Of a DNA stretch of 28,149 bases, positions 15,211-23,021 are shown in pieces. Positions within the stretch are counted from its first letter, which is position 1; the number at the start of each line of letters is the position of its first letter. The DNA comes from JAYZDF01 sp036337945 (lineage in GTDB: Bacteria > Myxococcota > Kuafuiibacteriia > Kuafuiibacteriales > Kuafuiibacteriaceae). The notes beneath the pieces were generated by a model that made no database searches, was not told where the DNA came from, and saw only the letters and a program-made list of their open reading frames with translations. The position numbers were made by a program, and so were the translations under genes. The DNA is taken from contig JAYZDF010000141.1 in NCBI GenBank assembly GCA_036337945.1, positions 1 to 28,149 on the forward strand. Reading direction: 5' to 3'.

Positions 15211-15252
15211 AATGGCGGTTGGGTCGAATGTCCTGGCCGCCATTTCCCGTTT
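15211..15252 (+). terminator. Hairpin between genes 1 and 2 of the Fur cluster
   Basis: AATGGCGG (15211-15218) pairs exactly with CCGCCATT (15237-15244), loop 18 bases, followed by TCCCGTTTT. It lies in the 99-base gap after the DUF4856-like gene. A leaky terminator or a 3'-end stabiliser would both raise expression of the first gene relative to the three after it. Confidence 0.6.
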
Positions 15253-15273
15253 TATTAGAGGTAATGACCTATC

Positions 15274-16509
15274 ATGTGGAACCCTAAATTATACTTACTC
15301 AGTGCATTCGGAGCCAGTGTGCTCAGCTTATCCTGCACCACTCCTAAGGATGAACCCTCTAACAATATGATGGTAGTAATTCCAGATAACTTTAGCCGAA
15401 CTGCTGTCCTCACGAGCATAGCGACGAACGTCATCGGGCCAACCTATGATAACTTTTATACTGAGGCGCAAGCGCTAGAAAAAGCTTTGTTGGAGTATAA
15501 GACGGCCCTCTCGGCAAACCCGGTTCCCGGTGCCGAACTCGAAGCAGCTCGCATGGCGTGGATGAATGCGATGTTCGCGTGGCAAAAAGCTGAAGTTTTT
15601 CAGGTTGGGCCACTCGGAGATAAAGCGAAGAGAGTCGGTGGTCAAAACCTGCGCGACGAAGTATTTTCATGGCCTACAGTAAGCACATGTAGTGTAGACA
15701 AGGAAATCGTCTACAATAAGTTCGAGGAGGACTCGTTCTTCTCGCAGACGCTGTTGAACGCGTACGGACTCGATGCGTTGGAGTACCTTCTGTTTGAGCA
15801 CTCTATGGAGAATACTTGTAGCGTTCTATCGGACATCAATTCGAGTTCTCCTAAGTGGTCCGAATTATCCGAAGCTGAGCTTCAGCAACGCCGGGCAAAC
15901 TACGCCTATGAAATTGCTCAGGAGCTGACTACTGTCGCCAAAAATATTGTAGACGCATGGTCGTCCACTGGTGGAAACTTCGTAACGAGTCTTACTCAGC
16001 CCGGCACAGCCGACTCTCAATTCGAATCGGAGCAGGCGGCCTTCAACGACCTTTTCGCTGCTTTATTTTATGTTGAGCTCATCGTGAAGGATGAAAAGTT
16101 AGCTCTCCCCGCGGGACTCACTGTCGATTGTATGGACATGAACTGCCCCGACAAGCTGGAGTCACGCTGGTCTAAGCATTCGCGGCAGAATGTTCTCGCT
16201 AATTTGCAAGCGTTTCGACAGGCCTTCGTGGGTGGTGACGAAAACGACGCGACTCATATCGGGTTTGATGATTATTTAGCGGCGGTCAATTCGGAGCAAC
16301 TTTCTACGCAGATGCTTCAAGGAGTTGACGCGACGATAACTTTGCTTGAGGGACAATCAGAAACGTTCGCAGACGCACTAGATGCACAATCGACCAACTT
16401 GGTTGATGCCCATGACCAACTCAAAGCCCTGACCGACCTACTCAAAACGCAGTTTGTTTCTGTCCTCGGTCTAGAGGTGCCCAGAGAGGGTGCTGGAGAT
16501 AATGACTAG
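15274..16509 (+). CDS. Imelysin-like (peptidase M75 family) lipoprotein
   Basis: 411 residues. Signal with lipobox LSLSC (Cys at residue 21). The mature protein is helical and matches imelysin-type proteins: AARMAWMNAMFAWQKAEVFQVGPLGD in the first third (residues about 87-112), the region around GLDALEYLLFE (165-175), and helical repeats to the C-terminus with ESRWSKHSRQNVLANLQAFRQAF. The family is found in iron-regulated proteins such as IrpA and in EfeO-type iron uptake proteins. The signature GxHxxE reads G-L-D-A-L-E here (165-170), so the His is replaced by Asp: metal could still be bound but differently. Located in the periplasm or at the outer membrane. Its end overlaps the HTTM gene. 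Peptidase activity is doubtful, metal binding is favoured. Confidence 0.87.
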   Translation: MWNPKLYLLSAFGASVLSLSCTTPKDEPSNNMMVVIPDNFSRTAVLTSIATNVIGPTYDNFYTEAQALEKALLEYKTALSANPVPGAELEAARMAWMNAMFAWQKAEVFQVGPLGDKAKRVGGQNLRDEVFSWPTVSTCSVDKEIVYNKFEEDSFFSQTLLNAYGLDALEYLLFEHSMENTCSVLSDINSSSPKWSELSEAELQQRRANYAYEIAQELTTVAKNIVDAWSSTGGNFVTSLTQPGTADSQFESEQAAFNDLFAALFYVELIVKDEKLALPAGLTVDCMDMNCPDKLESRWSKHSRQNVLANLQAFRQAFVGGDENDATHIGFDDYLAAVNSEQLSTQMLQGVDATITLLEGQSETFADALDAQSTNLVDAHDQLKALTDLLKTQFVSVLGLEVPREGAGDND

Positions 16510-17875
16510 CAAGAGCTTTCTGCCACTGAGCGAACCCCGGGATATGGCTTCTTTGGCCGTCTTTCGGATGATTGTTGGCTCGATAGTGGCGATCAGCCTT
16601 ATTCGGTTTCAACTTGAGGGCTGGATCGAGCCAGTTTTCGTAGAGCCGGAATTCTTTTTCAAATACCCCGGATTCGAATGGATAATTGTCGGCTCAAAAA
16701 CGACCCTACATTTATTATTTAGTTTTGGTGCCATCTGCGCTCTGCTCGTCGCTGTTGGCTTATTCTATCGGATTGCGGTCGCACTGTTATTTGTGAGCTT
16801 CACTTACATCCAGTTGATGGATGTAACAAACTACCTAAATCACTACTACTTGGTCGTTTTGCTATTGGGCTTGATGAACTTCCTGCCTTTACATCGTTAT
16901 TGGTCCATCGACGCCTGGCGACGACCACAGCTGCGCACCTCAGAGGGGCCAGCCTGGATGCTTTACCTGCTTCGGTTCCAAATTGCAGTGGTTTACATTA
17001 ACGCTGGCCTCGCAAAAATCGAGCCCGACTGGCTGCTGCACGCACAACCCATGAATATTTGGATGACTGGTCAGACGCACTTGCCGCTTGTTGGTTCGCT
17101 CATGGATGAGCTCTGGCTCGCGTACGCTATGAGTTGGGCTGGGTGCTTTTACGATTTGACCATCGTTGGATTCTTAATGTTCCGCCGGACCAGACCTTTC
17201 GCTTATGTAACGGTGATTGTCTTTCATCTACTAACCTTGGTCTTTTTTGATATTGGTATGTTCCCTTTCATTATGATCGGGAGCACGACGCTCTTTTTCG
17301 AAAGGGATTGGCCAAGACGCTTCATTCGGTCTGAGCGATTTGAAGATTCGAAAAAGGCAGCTGCCTTGCCCAAACTCTCACGAGGTCTAGTGTTGGTTAT
17401 AGGTCTCTATTGCGGACTACAAGTCCTGATACCTCTCCGATCTCATCTTTCTGGGCAGAATGTGCTTTGGGCGGAGCAGGGCATGCGTTACTCCTGGAGG
17501 GTGATGCTCAGAGAAAAAAATGGGAGTATCACCTATCACGTTCGCTCCAAGGATACCGGTCGAGTGTGGCTCGTGAATCCTCATGACTATCTGACCTGGC
17601 GTCAGGTGTCCGAGATGTCAGGACAGCCTGATATGATCCTTCAATTGGCAAAATATATAGCAGGTGACTTCAGGAAAAAAGGCCTTGGTGCGGTCGAGGT
17701 TCGAGTAGAAGCCTGGGTGTCATTGAATGGACGGAAGCCCGCATTAATGATCGATCCTCAAGTTGACTTACTCACGGTCAAAGAGGAGTTAACGAAGGCC
17801 TCATGGATATTGCCACACCCGAAAGAACCGCCCGCTCGTCTACAGCCTCATTCGCTGGGAGTGTTCTCGCCGTGA
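16502..17875 (+). CDS. HTTM membrane protein, vitamin-K-dependent gamma-carboxylase-like
   Basis: 457 residues from ATG 16502, overlapping the imelysin stop by eight bases. A GTG at 16490 is an alternative. Four or more transmembrane segments span about residues 20-40, 65-110, 115-135 and 155-170, and others lie up to 310. SLAVFRMIVG at the N-terminus, NHYYLVVLLLGLMNFLPL, and INAGLAKIEPDWL (about 166-178) fit the HTTM domain. Lys172 falls in the segment where gamma-glutamyl carboxylase has its catalytic lysine. The soluble C-terminal part (MRYSWRVMLREK, VNPHDYLTWRQ, NGRKPALMIDP) is also typical of the VKG carboxylase family. Bacterial homologues are largely uncharacterised. Context suggests that it modifies or assists the two lipoproteins or the receptor. 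That is inference. The stop overlaps the next start (GTGA). Confidence 0.88.
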   Translation: MTSKSFLPLSEPRDMASLAVFRMIVGSIVAISLIRFQLEGWIEPVFVEPEFFFKYPGFEWIIVGSKTTLHLLFSFGAICALLVAVGLFYRIAVALLFVSFTYIQLMDVTNYLNHYYLVVLLLGLMNFLPLHRYWSIDAWRRPQLRTSEGPAWMLYLLRFQIAVVYINAGLAKIEPDWLLHAQPMNIWMTGQTHLPLVGSLMDELWLAYAMSWAGCFYDLTIVGFLMFRRTRPFAYVTVIVFHLLTLVFFDIGMFPFIMIGSTTLFFERDWPRRFIRSERFEDSKKAAALPKLSRGLVLVIGLYCGLQVLIPLRSHLSGQNVLWAEQGMRYSWRVMLREKNGSITYHVRSKDTGRVWLVNPHDYLTWRQVSEMSGQPDMILQLAKYIAGDFRKKGLGAVEVRVEAWVSLNGRKPALMIDPQVDLLTVKEELTKASWILPHPKEPPARLQPHSLGVFSP

Positions 17876-20088
17876 ACGTACGCCGAATCGTTTTTTCATT
17901 ATTCTTCTCGAGTGGATTAGTCAGCGTAGCCAATGCGGAAACGTCTACTTCAACCAACGCTGACGCCTTGTATGTCTCGGAGCCTGACTCTTTCGATTCA
18001 ATTTCGATCGTAGGAAAGCCGCAGCAGAGAGAACGAATCGCGGGATCGGCTCATTTTGTAGATGAAGCAAAACTTGAAACCTTTGAGTATAACGATATCC
18101 ATCGTGTGCTGAGCGAAGTGCCTGGTGTGTATGTTCGTGGTGAAGATGGTTATGGGCTTCGCCCAAATATCGGTTTACGTGGTGCAAGTTCAGATCGAAG
18201 CTCAAAACTCACGCTTATGGAAGATGGCGTTTTGCTCGGACCCGCTCCTTACGCCGCCCCCGCTGCATATTATTTCCCGCTCACAACCCGTATGACAGGC
18301 GTAGAGGTCTTTAAAGGACCAGCCTCAGTAAAATACGGACCAAATACAATTGGCGGCGCGCTCAATTTACAGACGCGCTCTATCCCCAAAGCACATCAAT
18401 TCGGACTCGATGTTTCAGGCGGTGCAGATTCCTTCCTCAAGGCCCATTCATTCTGGGGGCTACGAAAGAAGAATTGGGGTGTTTTGTTGGAAGGCGTTCG
18501 TCTGCAAACCAATGGTTTCAAAGAGCTTGATGGCGGTGGAAATACTGGCTTTGAGAAAAACGAATTCATGGGGAAGGCGAGGTACAACACCGACCCAGCG
18601 GCCGATGTTTATCACCAGTTCGACCTCAAGCTCGGTTACTCTACCGAAAGCTCAAATGAAACCTACCTAGGATTGTCTCAGGCGGACTTTGATGAAAATC
18701 CATATCGCCGATACATCGCGAGTCAAAAAGGGAATATGAGTTGGTATCGCTCTCAAGTTCAACTCCGATACACTTTGGCCGCAGACCAGTACGACGTTCG
18801 CGTCACTGCTTATCGCAATGATTTCAACCGAGACTGGACGAAGCTGAACGGTTTCGGCTCTGGTCCAACTCTTCCCGAAATTTTGAAGTATCCGAATGAG
18901 GGCCAAAAATCGGTGTTCTTCGCGATTTTACGCGGAGAAGAAGATTCAAGTGGTTCTGCACAGGGTCTGGTTGTAGGCTCGAACTTACGCGACTTCGTAT
19001 CTCAAGGTGTCGAAGTCGTTACTCACTTTGACCTTGATTGGATAAGCGTCTTACAGCAGAGAGTCGAGTTGGGAGCGCGCCTTCACATTGATGGAATTCG
19101 TCGAGATCATTCAGCGCAGACCTATCTGATGCAGAGTAAGCAGATGGTCGCCGACGGTGATAAGGCATTTACTCTTCAAAACTCTGGCGATGCACGCTCT
19201 ATTGCTCTGCATCTACACGATGAAATTCGCTATGCGGATCTACTCGTTACTCCTGGCATTCGGACGGAGTTTATTCATACAGACTACGAAGACCGTATGA
19301 CGGGTTCCAAGAGTAGCAATGATAGCATTGCGATCTTGCCTGGCATTGGCCTGCATTATCAGCTTACTTCTTGGCTCGGTGTACTAGGCGGAGTTCACCG
19401 CGGTTTTAGCCCAGTCGCTCCAGGGCAGTCGAACGAGGTTGAGCCCGAACTGAGTCTTAATTACGAAGGTGGTTTACGGGCTGCCTGGGAAAAAACGAAT
19501 GTCGAACTCATTGGTTTCTTCAATGATTATTCCAATCTTACGAGCGTTTGTACCCTCTCTTCTGGGTGCCCTCTGGAGCGATTAACGGAACAATTTAATG
19601 CAGGCGCGGTTCAGGTCTACGGCGCCGAAACAGCCCTGTCTCAACAGTTTAAACTCCCGATGGATATCCGTTTAGCGACAGAAATTACCTATACCCTAAC
19701 GCTATCTAGTTTTGTGTCTGACCTCATTGGTAACCCCAGGTTTGGCGATGTCGCGGCTGGTGACGAGTTGCCATATGTGCCGAAACATCAGGCGAGTGGA
19801 CGTATAAACCTAGGACAAGAAGATTGGAATTTAGCTTTTGCCATAAAATATCTAGGAGAAATGCGTGACATTGCAGGGATAGGAGAAATCAATGAGCTTG
19901 AACGCATTCCAGGAAATACGGTCATCGATGCTGCAGCCTCTTATACTATCGCCGAACATTACAAATTGTATCTCAAGGTGGATAACCTGACCGCTAACGA
20001 GTACGCGGTTTCTCTTAGGCCGTATGGGCTTCGGCCCGGTCGACCGTTACAAGTATTCGGTGGTCTAAAAATAGATTTGGGTGAATGA
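17872..20088 (+). CDS. TonB-dependent outer-membrane receptor, FecA-like
   Basis: 739 residues from a GTG at 17872, whose GTGA overlaps the HTTM stop. The ATG at 17803 lies in the HTTM gene and would spoil the signal peptide. The signal MNVRRIVFSLFFSSGLVSVANA is followed by a mature N-terminus. A TonB-box-like DSISIVGK lies about 20 residues into the mature chain. The plug domain follows: VLSEVPGVYVRGEDGYGLRPNIGLRGASSDRSSK, DGVLLGPAPYAAPAAYYFP and VEVFKGPASVKYGPNTIGGALNLQTR. The beta-barrel extends to the end, finishing FGGLKIDLGE. The PAPYAAPAAYYFP segment resembles FecA-type ferric citrate receptors. It imports its ligand across the outer membrane with energy from TonB. Fourth gene of the Fur-box cluster. 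Which ferric chelate or other metal complex it takes is not visible. Confidence 0.92.
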   Translation: MNVRRIVFSLFFSSGLVSVANAETSTSTNADALYVSEPDSFDSISIVGKPQQRERIAGSAHFVDEAKLETFEYNDIHRVLSEVPGVYVRGEDGYGLRPNIGLRGASSDRSSKLTLMEDGVLLGPAPYAAPAAYYFPLTTRMTGVEVFKGPASVKYGPNTIGGALNLQTRSIPKAHQFGLDVSGGADSFLKAHSFWGLRKKNWGVLLEGVRLQTNGFKELDGGGNTGFEKNEFMGKARYNTDPAADVYHQFDLKLGYSTESSNETYLGLSQADFDENPYRRYIASQKGNMSWYRSQVQLRYTLAADQYDVRVTAYRNDFNRDWTKLNGFGSGPTLPEILKYPNEGQKSVFFAILRGEEDSSGSAQGLVVGSNLRDFVSQGVEVVTHFDLDWISVLQQRVELGARLHIDGIRRDHSAQTYLMQSKQMVADGDKAFTLQNSGDARSIALHLHDEIRYADLLVTPGIRTEFIHTDYEDRMTGSKSSNDSIAILPGIGLHYQLTSWLGVLGGVHRGFSPVAPGQSNEVEPELSLNYEGGLRAAWEKTNVELIGFFNDYSNLTSVCTLSSGCPLERLTEQFNAGAVQVYGAETALSQQFKLPMDIRLATEITYTLTLSSFVSDLIGNPRFGDVAAGDELPYVPKHQASGRINLGQEDWNLAFAIKYLGEMRDIAGIGEINELERIPGNTVIDAAASYTIAEHYKLYLKVDNLTANEYAVSLRPYGLRPGRPLQVFGGLKIDLGE

Positions 20089-20133
20089 GATTTAATTTCG
20101 AGTGCCTCTGTTCCATGGTGTGCTCGCGATCAC

Positions 20134-20147
20134 GAAAAACATTTTTC
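20134..20147. promoter_or_regulatory. GAAAAA-CA-TTTTTC palindrome in the 20089-20259 gap
   Basis: A 6-2-6 palindrome followed by an AT-rich stretch (TTCAAAA ... TTTTGAA around 20145-20178). Aligned on its centre, it agrees with the Fur-like box at 13574 in 13 of 19 positions. It could be a weak operator for the gene at 20260 or the end of the TonB-receptor transcript. The loop is too small for a classical terminator. Confidence 0.3.
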
Positions 20148-20259
20148 AAAAAATAATTTAAAACTTTTGAATGGTTACTCATCACGCGGCACCCATGTGC
20201 TGAAACGTATTTTTGCGTAGGCGTTTGTCGTCTTTTAAGTTCAGACCAGGTTCGAAAGC

Positions 20260-21921
20260 ATGGTCGGAGAGGATTTATATTTGAGATTAAGTACCAATTT
20301 ATTTTCCATTTTTCATTCTTGTTTAGGCTTTTTGATTCTTATGCCAGCGAATATCGTAGTGATTTCAAAGGCCAATGCTGATTCTGGTGTTACGAAGGGC
20401 GCACCCAATATTTTATTTTACAAAGCACTCACGGAGGATTGCTGCGGTGAAGATCCGCACCCGGTACACGGCATTGAGTCTCCGGATGGCGGTTACCTGG
20501 TTGCTGGAAAGTCGCTAGATTCGGCCGGTTCTTGGCAAGGTTTTATTGCAAAAGTGGGTCCGACCGAACTGAAAGGAACATCGATCATCGATGCGAACAG
20601 CTCCTCTGAGCTGAGTTGGAGTTATTCCTTCGGTGAAGAGGGCAAACGGGAGGCTCTGAACAGTATTGCGGCGACAGGTTCTTCGGTCTATGCGGCAGGA
20701 CTTACAACGGGCGTAGATGGCAGCCCCGATCGTCATTTGATTCGTTTTGATTTAGTGACCGGAAACATCATCTGGTCTCTCACTTTACCGGACGCGACAC
20801 CCAATACCGAGGGCGCTATCGAAGTCATTCGTATGACATCTGATGGTGGCGTACTCCTCGGTGGCGTTGTTAATGCGCCGACTGAAACGCTTGAGGGATT
20901 TAAGTCCTACGGTAATCCAACCGGAGGTCAGGCTTTTGTTATGCACTTCACGGCGGCTCAAATGAACGCCTCTACAGAGCCTTCGGCGCCGACGTGGTCA
21001 AAAGTATACGACGACTCTATTTCCGTCAAAGACCTTCGGCCTCTAGCAGAGGGGGGCTTTGTTGCTTTGGCGTCGTCGAAAAACGAAGGTGACCACCTGG
21101 TCAAGCGGATGAATGAACGAGGTGACGTTCTCTGGTCCAAAGGCTTCACGGGTTCGCACGGTGAGGGAACCGCCATCGCAGTCATGACGACGCTCAACGA
21201 AACTGTCGGAATCGCTTTCACTGGTCATCGCGGAGACGAAGGTACGATCGACGGCTTTCTCACTCGTTTGAACGCAAATGATGGAACAACTGTATGGGAC
21301 AAAACCTTTGGTGACCCTGCCGGCGGTGTAGGGCGATTTGCCGGCTTAGCAAACGGCAATCCTATTTTGATTTATGATGAATGCTGGAGTGTCCAAGCGA
21401 CCATTGATGAAGGCTGGGTTGTTGGCTGCGGAACAGGAATTGAAGGCTGTGATTTGCACGCTGCAGGCTCGGCAATTCGAAGGGAATGTGAGGCTGATCC
21501 TCGAACCACTTGGAGAGCTATGGTGACCAAGTTTGACAGTACTGGAGGCCTTGTGTGGCGTCGTCTGGACAACTTTTCCGAAGAGGGTAGCGATGATGTG
21601 GGGCCATCAGCGTGTGAGCATGTTGCGCTCACCTCTGATGGAGGTCTATTAGCCGTGAACGATGAAGGGTTTGGAATCGGTCTGATGCGTCTTGGACTGC
21701 AAGGTTCTGACGGCTCTCCATCCTCGGAGAGTAGTTCTGGAACAGTGATGAATACGAATCAGACACCGACACAGCTGCAGACCGAAGCTCAAACTGAGAT
21801 GCGGACGATTGCTGCAGACAGTTGCAATGCTTTTGGCCAGTCTTCGAGCGGTGCAGGTCTGCTTTTGATAGCGTTCTTTGCTGTATTTGTTCGACGAAGA
21901 ATGACTTCCGCAAGCTTCTAG
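20260..21921 (+). CDS. Secreted propeller-like protein with MYXO-CTERM-like anchor
   Basis: 553 residues. A hydrophobic N-terminal segment (about residues 14-38) ends at SKANA-DSG, a likely signal cleavage. The body contains degenerate repeats such as SPDGGYLVAGKS, TSDGGVLLGGV, AEGGFVALASS and TSDGGLLAVND, alternating with W-S/T-K segments, typical of beta-propeller or delta-60-type repeats. After a Ser/Thr/Gln-rich linker the C-terminus reads DSCNAFGQSSSGAGLLLIAFFAVFVRRR: a Cys, a single hydrophobic helix and three arginines, the layout of the MYXO-CTERM sorting signal. I infer outer-surface anchoring after processing. The function of the propeller is unknown. The stop overlaps the stop of the minus-strand gene by three bases. 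Start choice is uncertain (no strong Shine-Dalgarno). Confidence 0.75.
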   Translation: MVGEDLYLRLSTNLFSIFHSCLGFLILMPANIVVISKANADSGVTKGAPNILFYKALTEDCCGEDPHPVHGIESPDGGYLVAGKSLDSAGSWQGFIAKVGPTELKGTSIIDANSSSELSWSYSFGEEGKREALNSIAATGSSVYAAGLTTGVDGSPDRHLIRFDLVTGNIIWSLTLPDATPNTEGAIEVIRMTSDGGVLLGGVVNAPTETLEGFKSYGNPTGGQAFVMHFTAAQMNASTEPSAPTWSKVYDDSISVKDLRPLAEGGFVALASSKNEGDHLVKRMNERGDVLWSKGFTGSHGEGTAIAVMTTLNETVGIAFTGHRGDEGTIDGFLTRLNANDGTTVWDKTFGDPAGGVGRFAGLANGNPILIYDECWSVQATIDEGWVVGCGTGIEGCDLHAAGSAIRRECEADPRTTWRAMVTKFDSTGGLVWRRLDNFSEEGSDDVGPSACEHVALTSDGGLLAVNDEGFGIGLMRLGLQGSDGSPSSESSSGTVMNTNQTPTQLQTEAQTEMRTIAADSCNAFGQSSSGAGLLLIAFFAVFVRRRMTSASF

Positions 21922-23021
21922 CGAACTTCGATCACACCCAATACTGCATGATGGTCGGATAGGTCTCGATGTCTTGGATACTCGATTTCGAGGACCGAGT
22001 TGACGGGCCTTCCGACCAAATTTGCACCCCCTCGAAACAGCACGTAATCGTTCCACATACTCGGCGCGAAGTCGAACTCTCCACAGGACCGCCTATACCT
22101 ATCATTGGCTGCTAACTCCTTACGACACTGCTTCAGTGCATTCGTGTTGTTATCAAATGTGCTCAACTGGCCACCAGCAAGATTTGAGCGAAACTCCAGA
22201 GCCAAGGTATTTAGCAGCCTGTTCATTCGGAGATATTCTTGAGAGCTTCGGGGAATATTCATATCACCGGCGAGGACAATGAGTTCATCATCGGGAATCT
22301 CTTGTGCTTCAATGAATGTCGCTAGCTGATGAAGTTGTTTTTCGCGAACGTGTTCGAAATCGACCCCGTCGTCGTTGAGGGTATCGCGACAAGATTTGAG
22401 AAGAGTGCCAGATTTTGAGTGAAAATAGCTGGCTTGAAGATGCGTTCCAAAAACGTGCACCGTTTGTGCGCTCTTTTGAATCTTCGCGTAAATAGCGCCT
22501 TTGTCCGCGAAACGGTCGGTACACGAATAGTCGTCGTAGATAAGCTTTTCAACCGACTCGATCGGATAACGACTGGCAATAAACACGCCTCCGTCTTGGA
22601 TAGCACGGCCCTCAGTGCCGACATTTTCAGTTATCCATCGATATCCTGAAAGCCAAAGTGACCGCTTGAGTTCGCATGCACGATCGTCTTGGCACTGTAA
22701 ATATCCATCCAAACGCCGAGGGCCCAACGCACGCTCACCGACCAGGTGGTCATCAAACCCTTCGGCAATAACAATCACGTCAGGCCAGGATGCGCCAAGC
22801 ACTCGCTGAGTAGCCAGCGACATGGCCTCAGTCATATGCTGCGCTCGATATGCCGCATCCGCCGTTCCGAAAGGCCATGGTTTTAGGTATGCATTATAAA
22901 GTACGACTGAAATCTGATTGATCGAAGCTGGTTTTAGTTGAGTATCTAAATCAGGTGCAGCTGTCGCAGCATTAGAAAAAATCGAAAACCAAGCGATAAG
23001 CAAAAAGCCTAGAGATTTCAT
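21918..23021 (-). CDS. Secreted sphingomyelinase-like endonuclease/exonuclease/phosphatase-fold phosphodiesterase
   Basis: 367 residues from ATG 23021, which overlaps the upstream stop (ATGA). An ATG at 23033 would add four residues. The signal peptide is MKSLGFLLIAWFSIFSNAATA. Conserved metal and catalytic residues of the exonuclease-endonuclease-phosphatase fold are present: YNAYLKPW (Asn43), IAEGFDD (Glu87), DGGVFIASRYPIE, FGTHLQA (His194), GDMN (Asp253, Asn255) and SDHHAV (Asp356, His357). The segment CTDRFADKGAIYAKI and THLQA are particularly like bacterial neutral sphingomyelinases (sphingomyelinase C), which cleave sphingomyelin or related phospholipids to a ceramide and phosphocholine. 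A DNase role is less likely. Predicted secreted. It follows two lipoprotein genes in the same direction. Confidence 0.85.
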   Translation of the reverse strand: MKSLGFLLIAWFSIFSNAATAAPDLDTQLKPASINQISVVLYNAYLKPWPFGTADAAYRAQHMTEAMSLATQRVLGASWPDVIVIAEGFDDHLVGERALGPRRLDGYLQCQDDRACELKRSLWLSGYRWITENVGTEGRAIQDGGVFIASRYPIESVEKLIYDDYSCTDRFADKGAIYAKIQKSAQTVHVFGTHLQASYFHSKSGTLLKSCRDTLNDDGVDFEHVREKQLHQLATFIEAQEIPDDELIVLAGDMNIPRSSQEYLRMNRLLNTLALEFRSNLAGGQLSTFDNNTNALKQCRKELAANDRYRRSCGEFDFAPSMWNDYVLFRGGANLVGRPVNSVLEIEYPRHRDLSDHHAVLGVIEVR

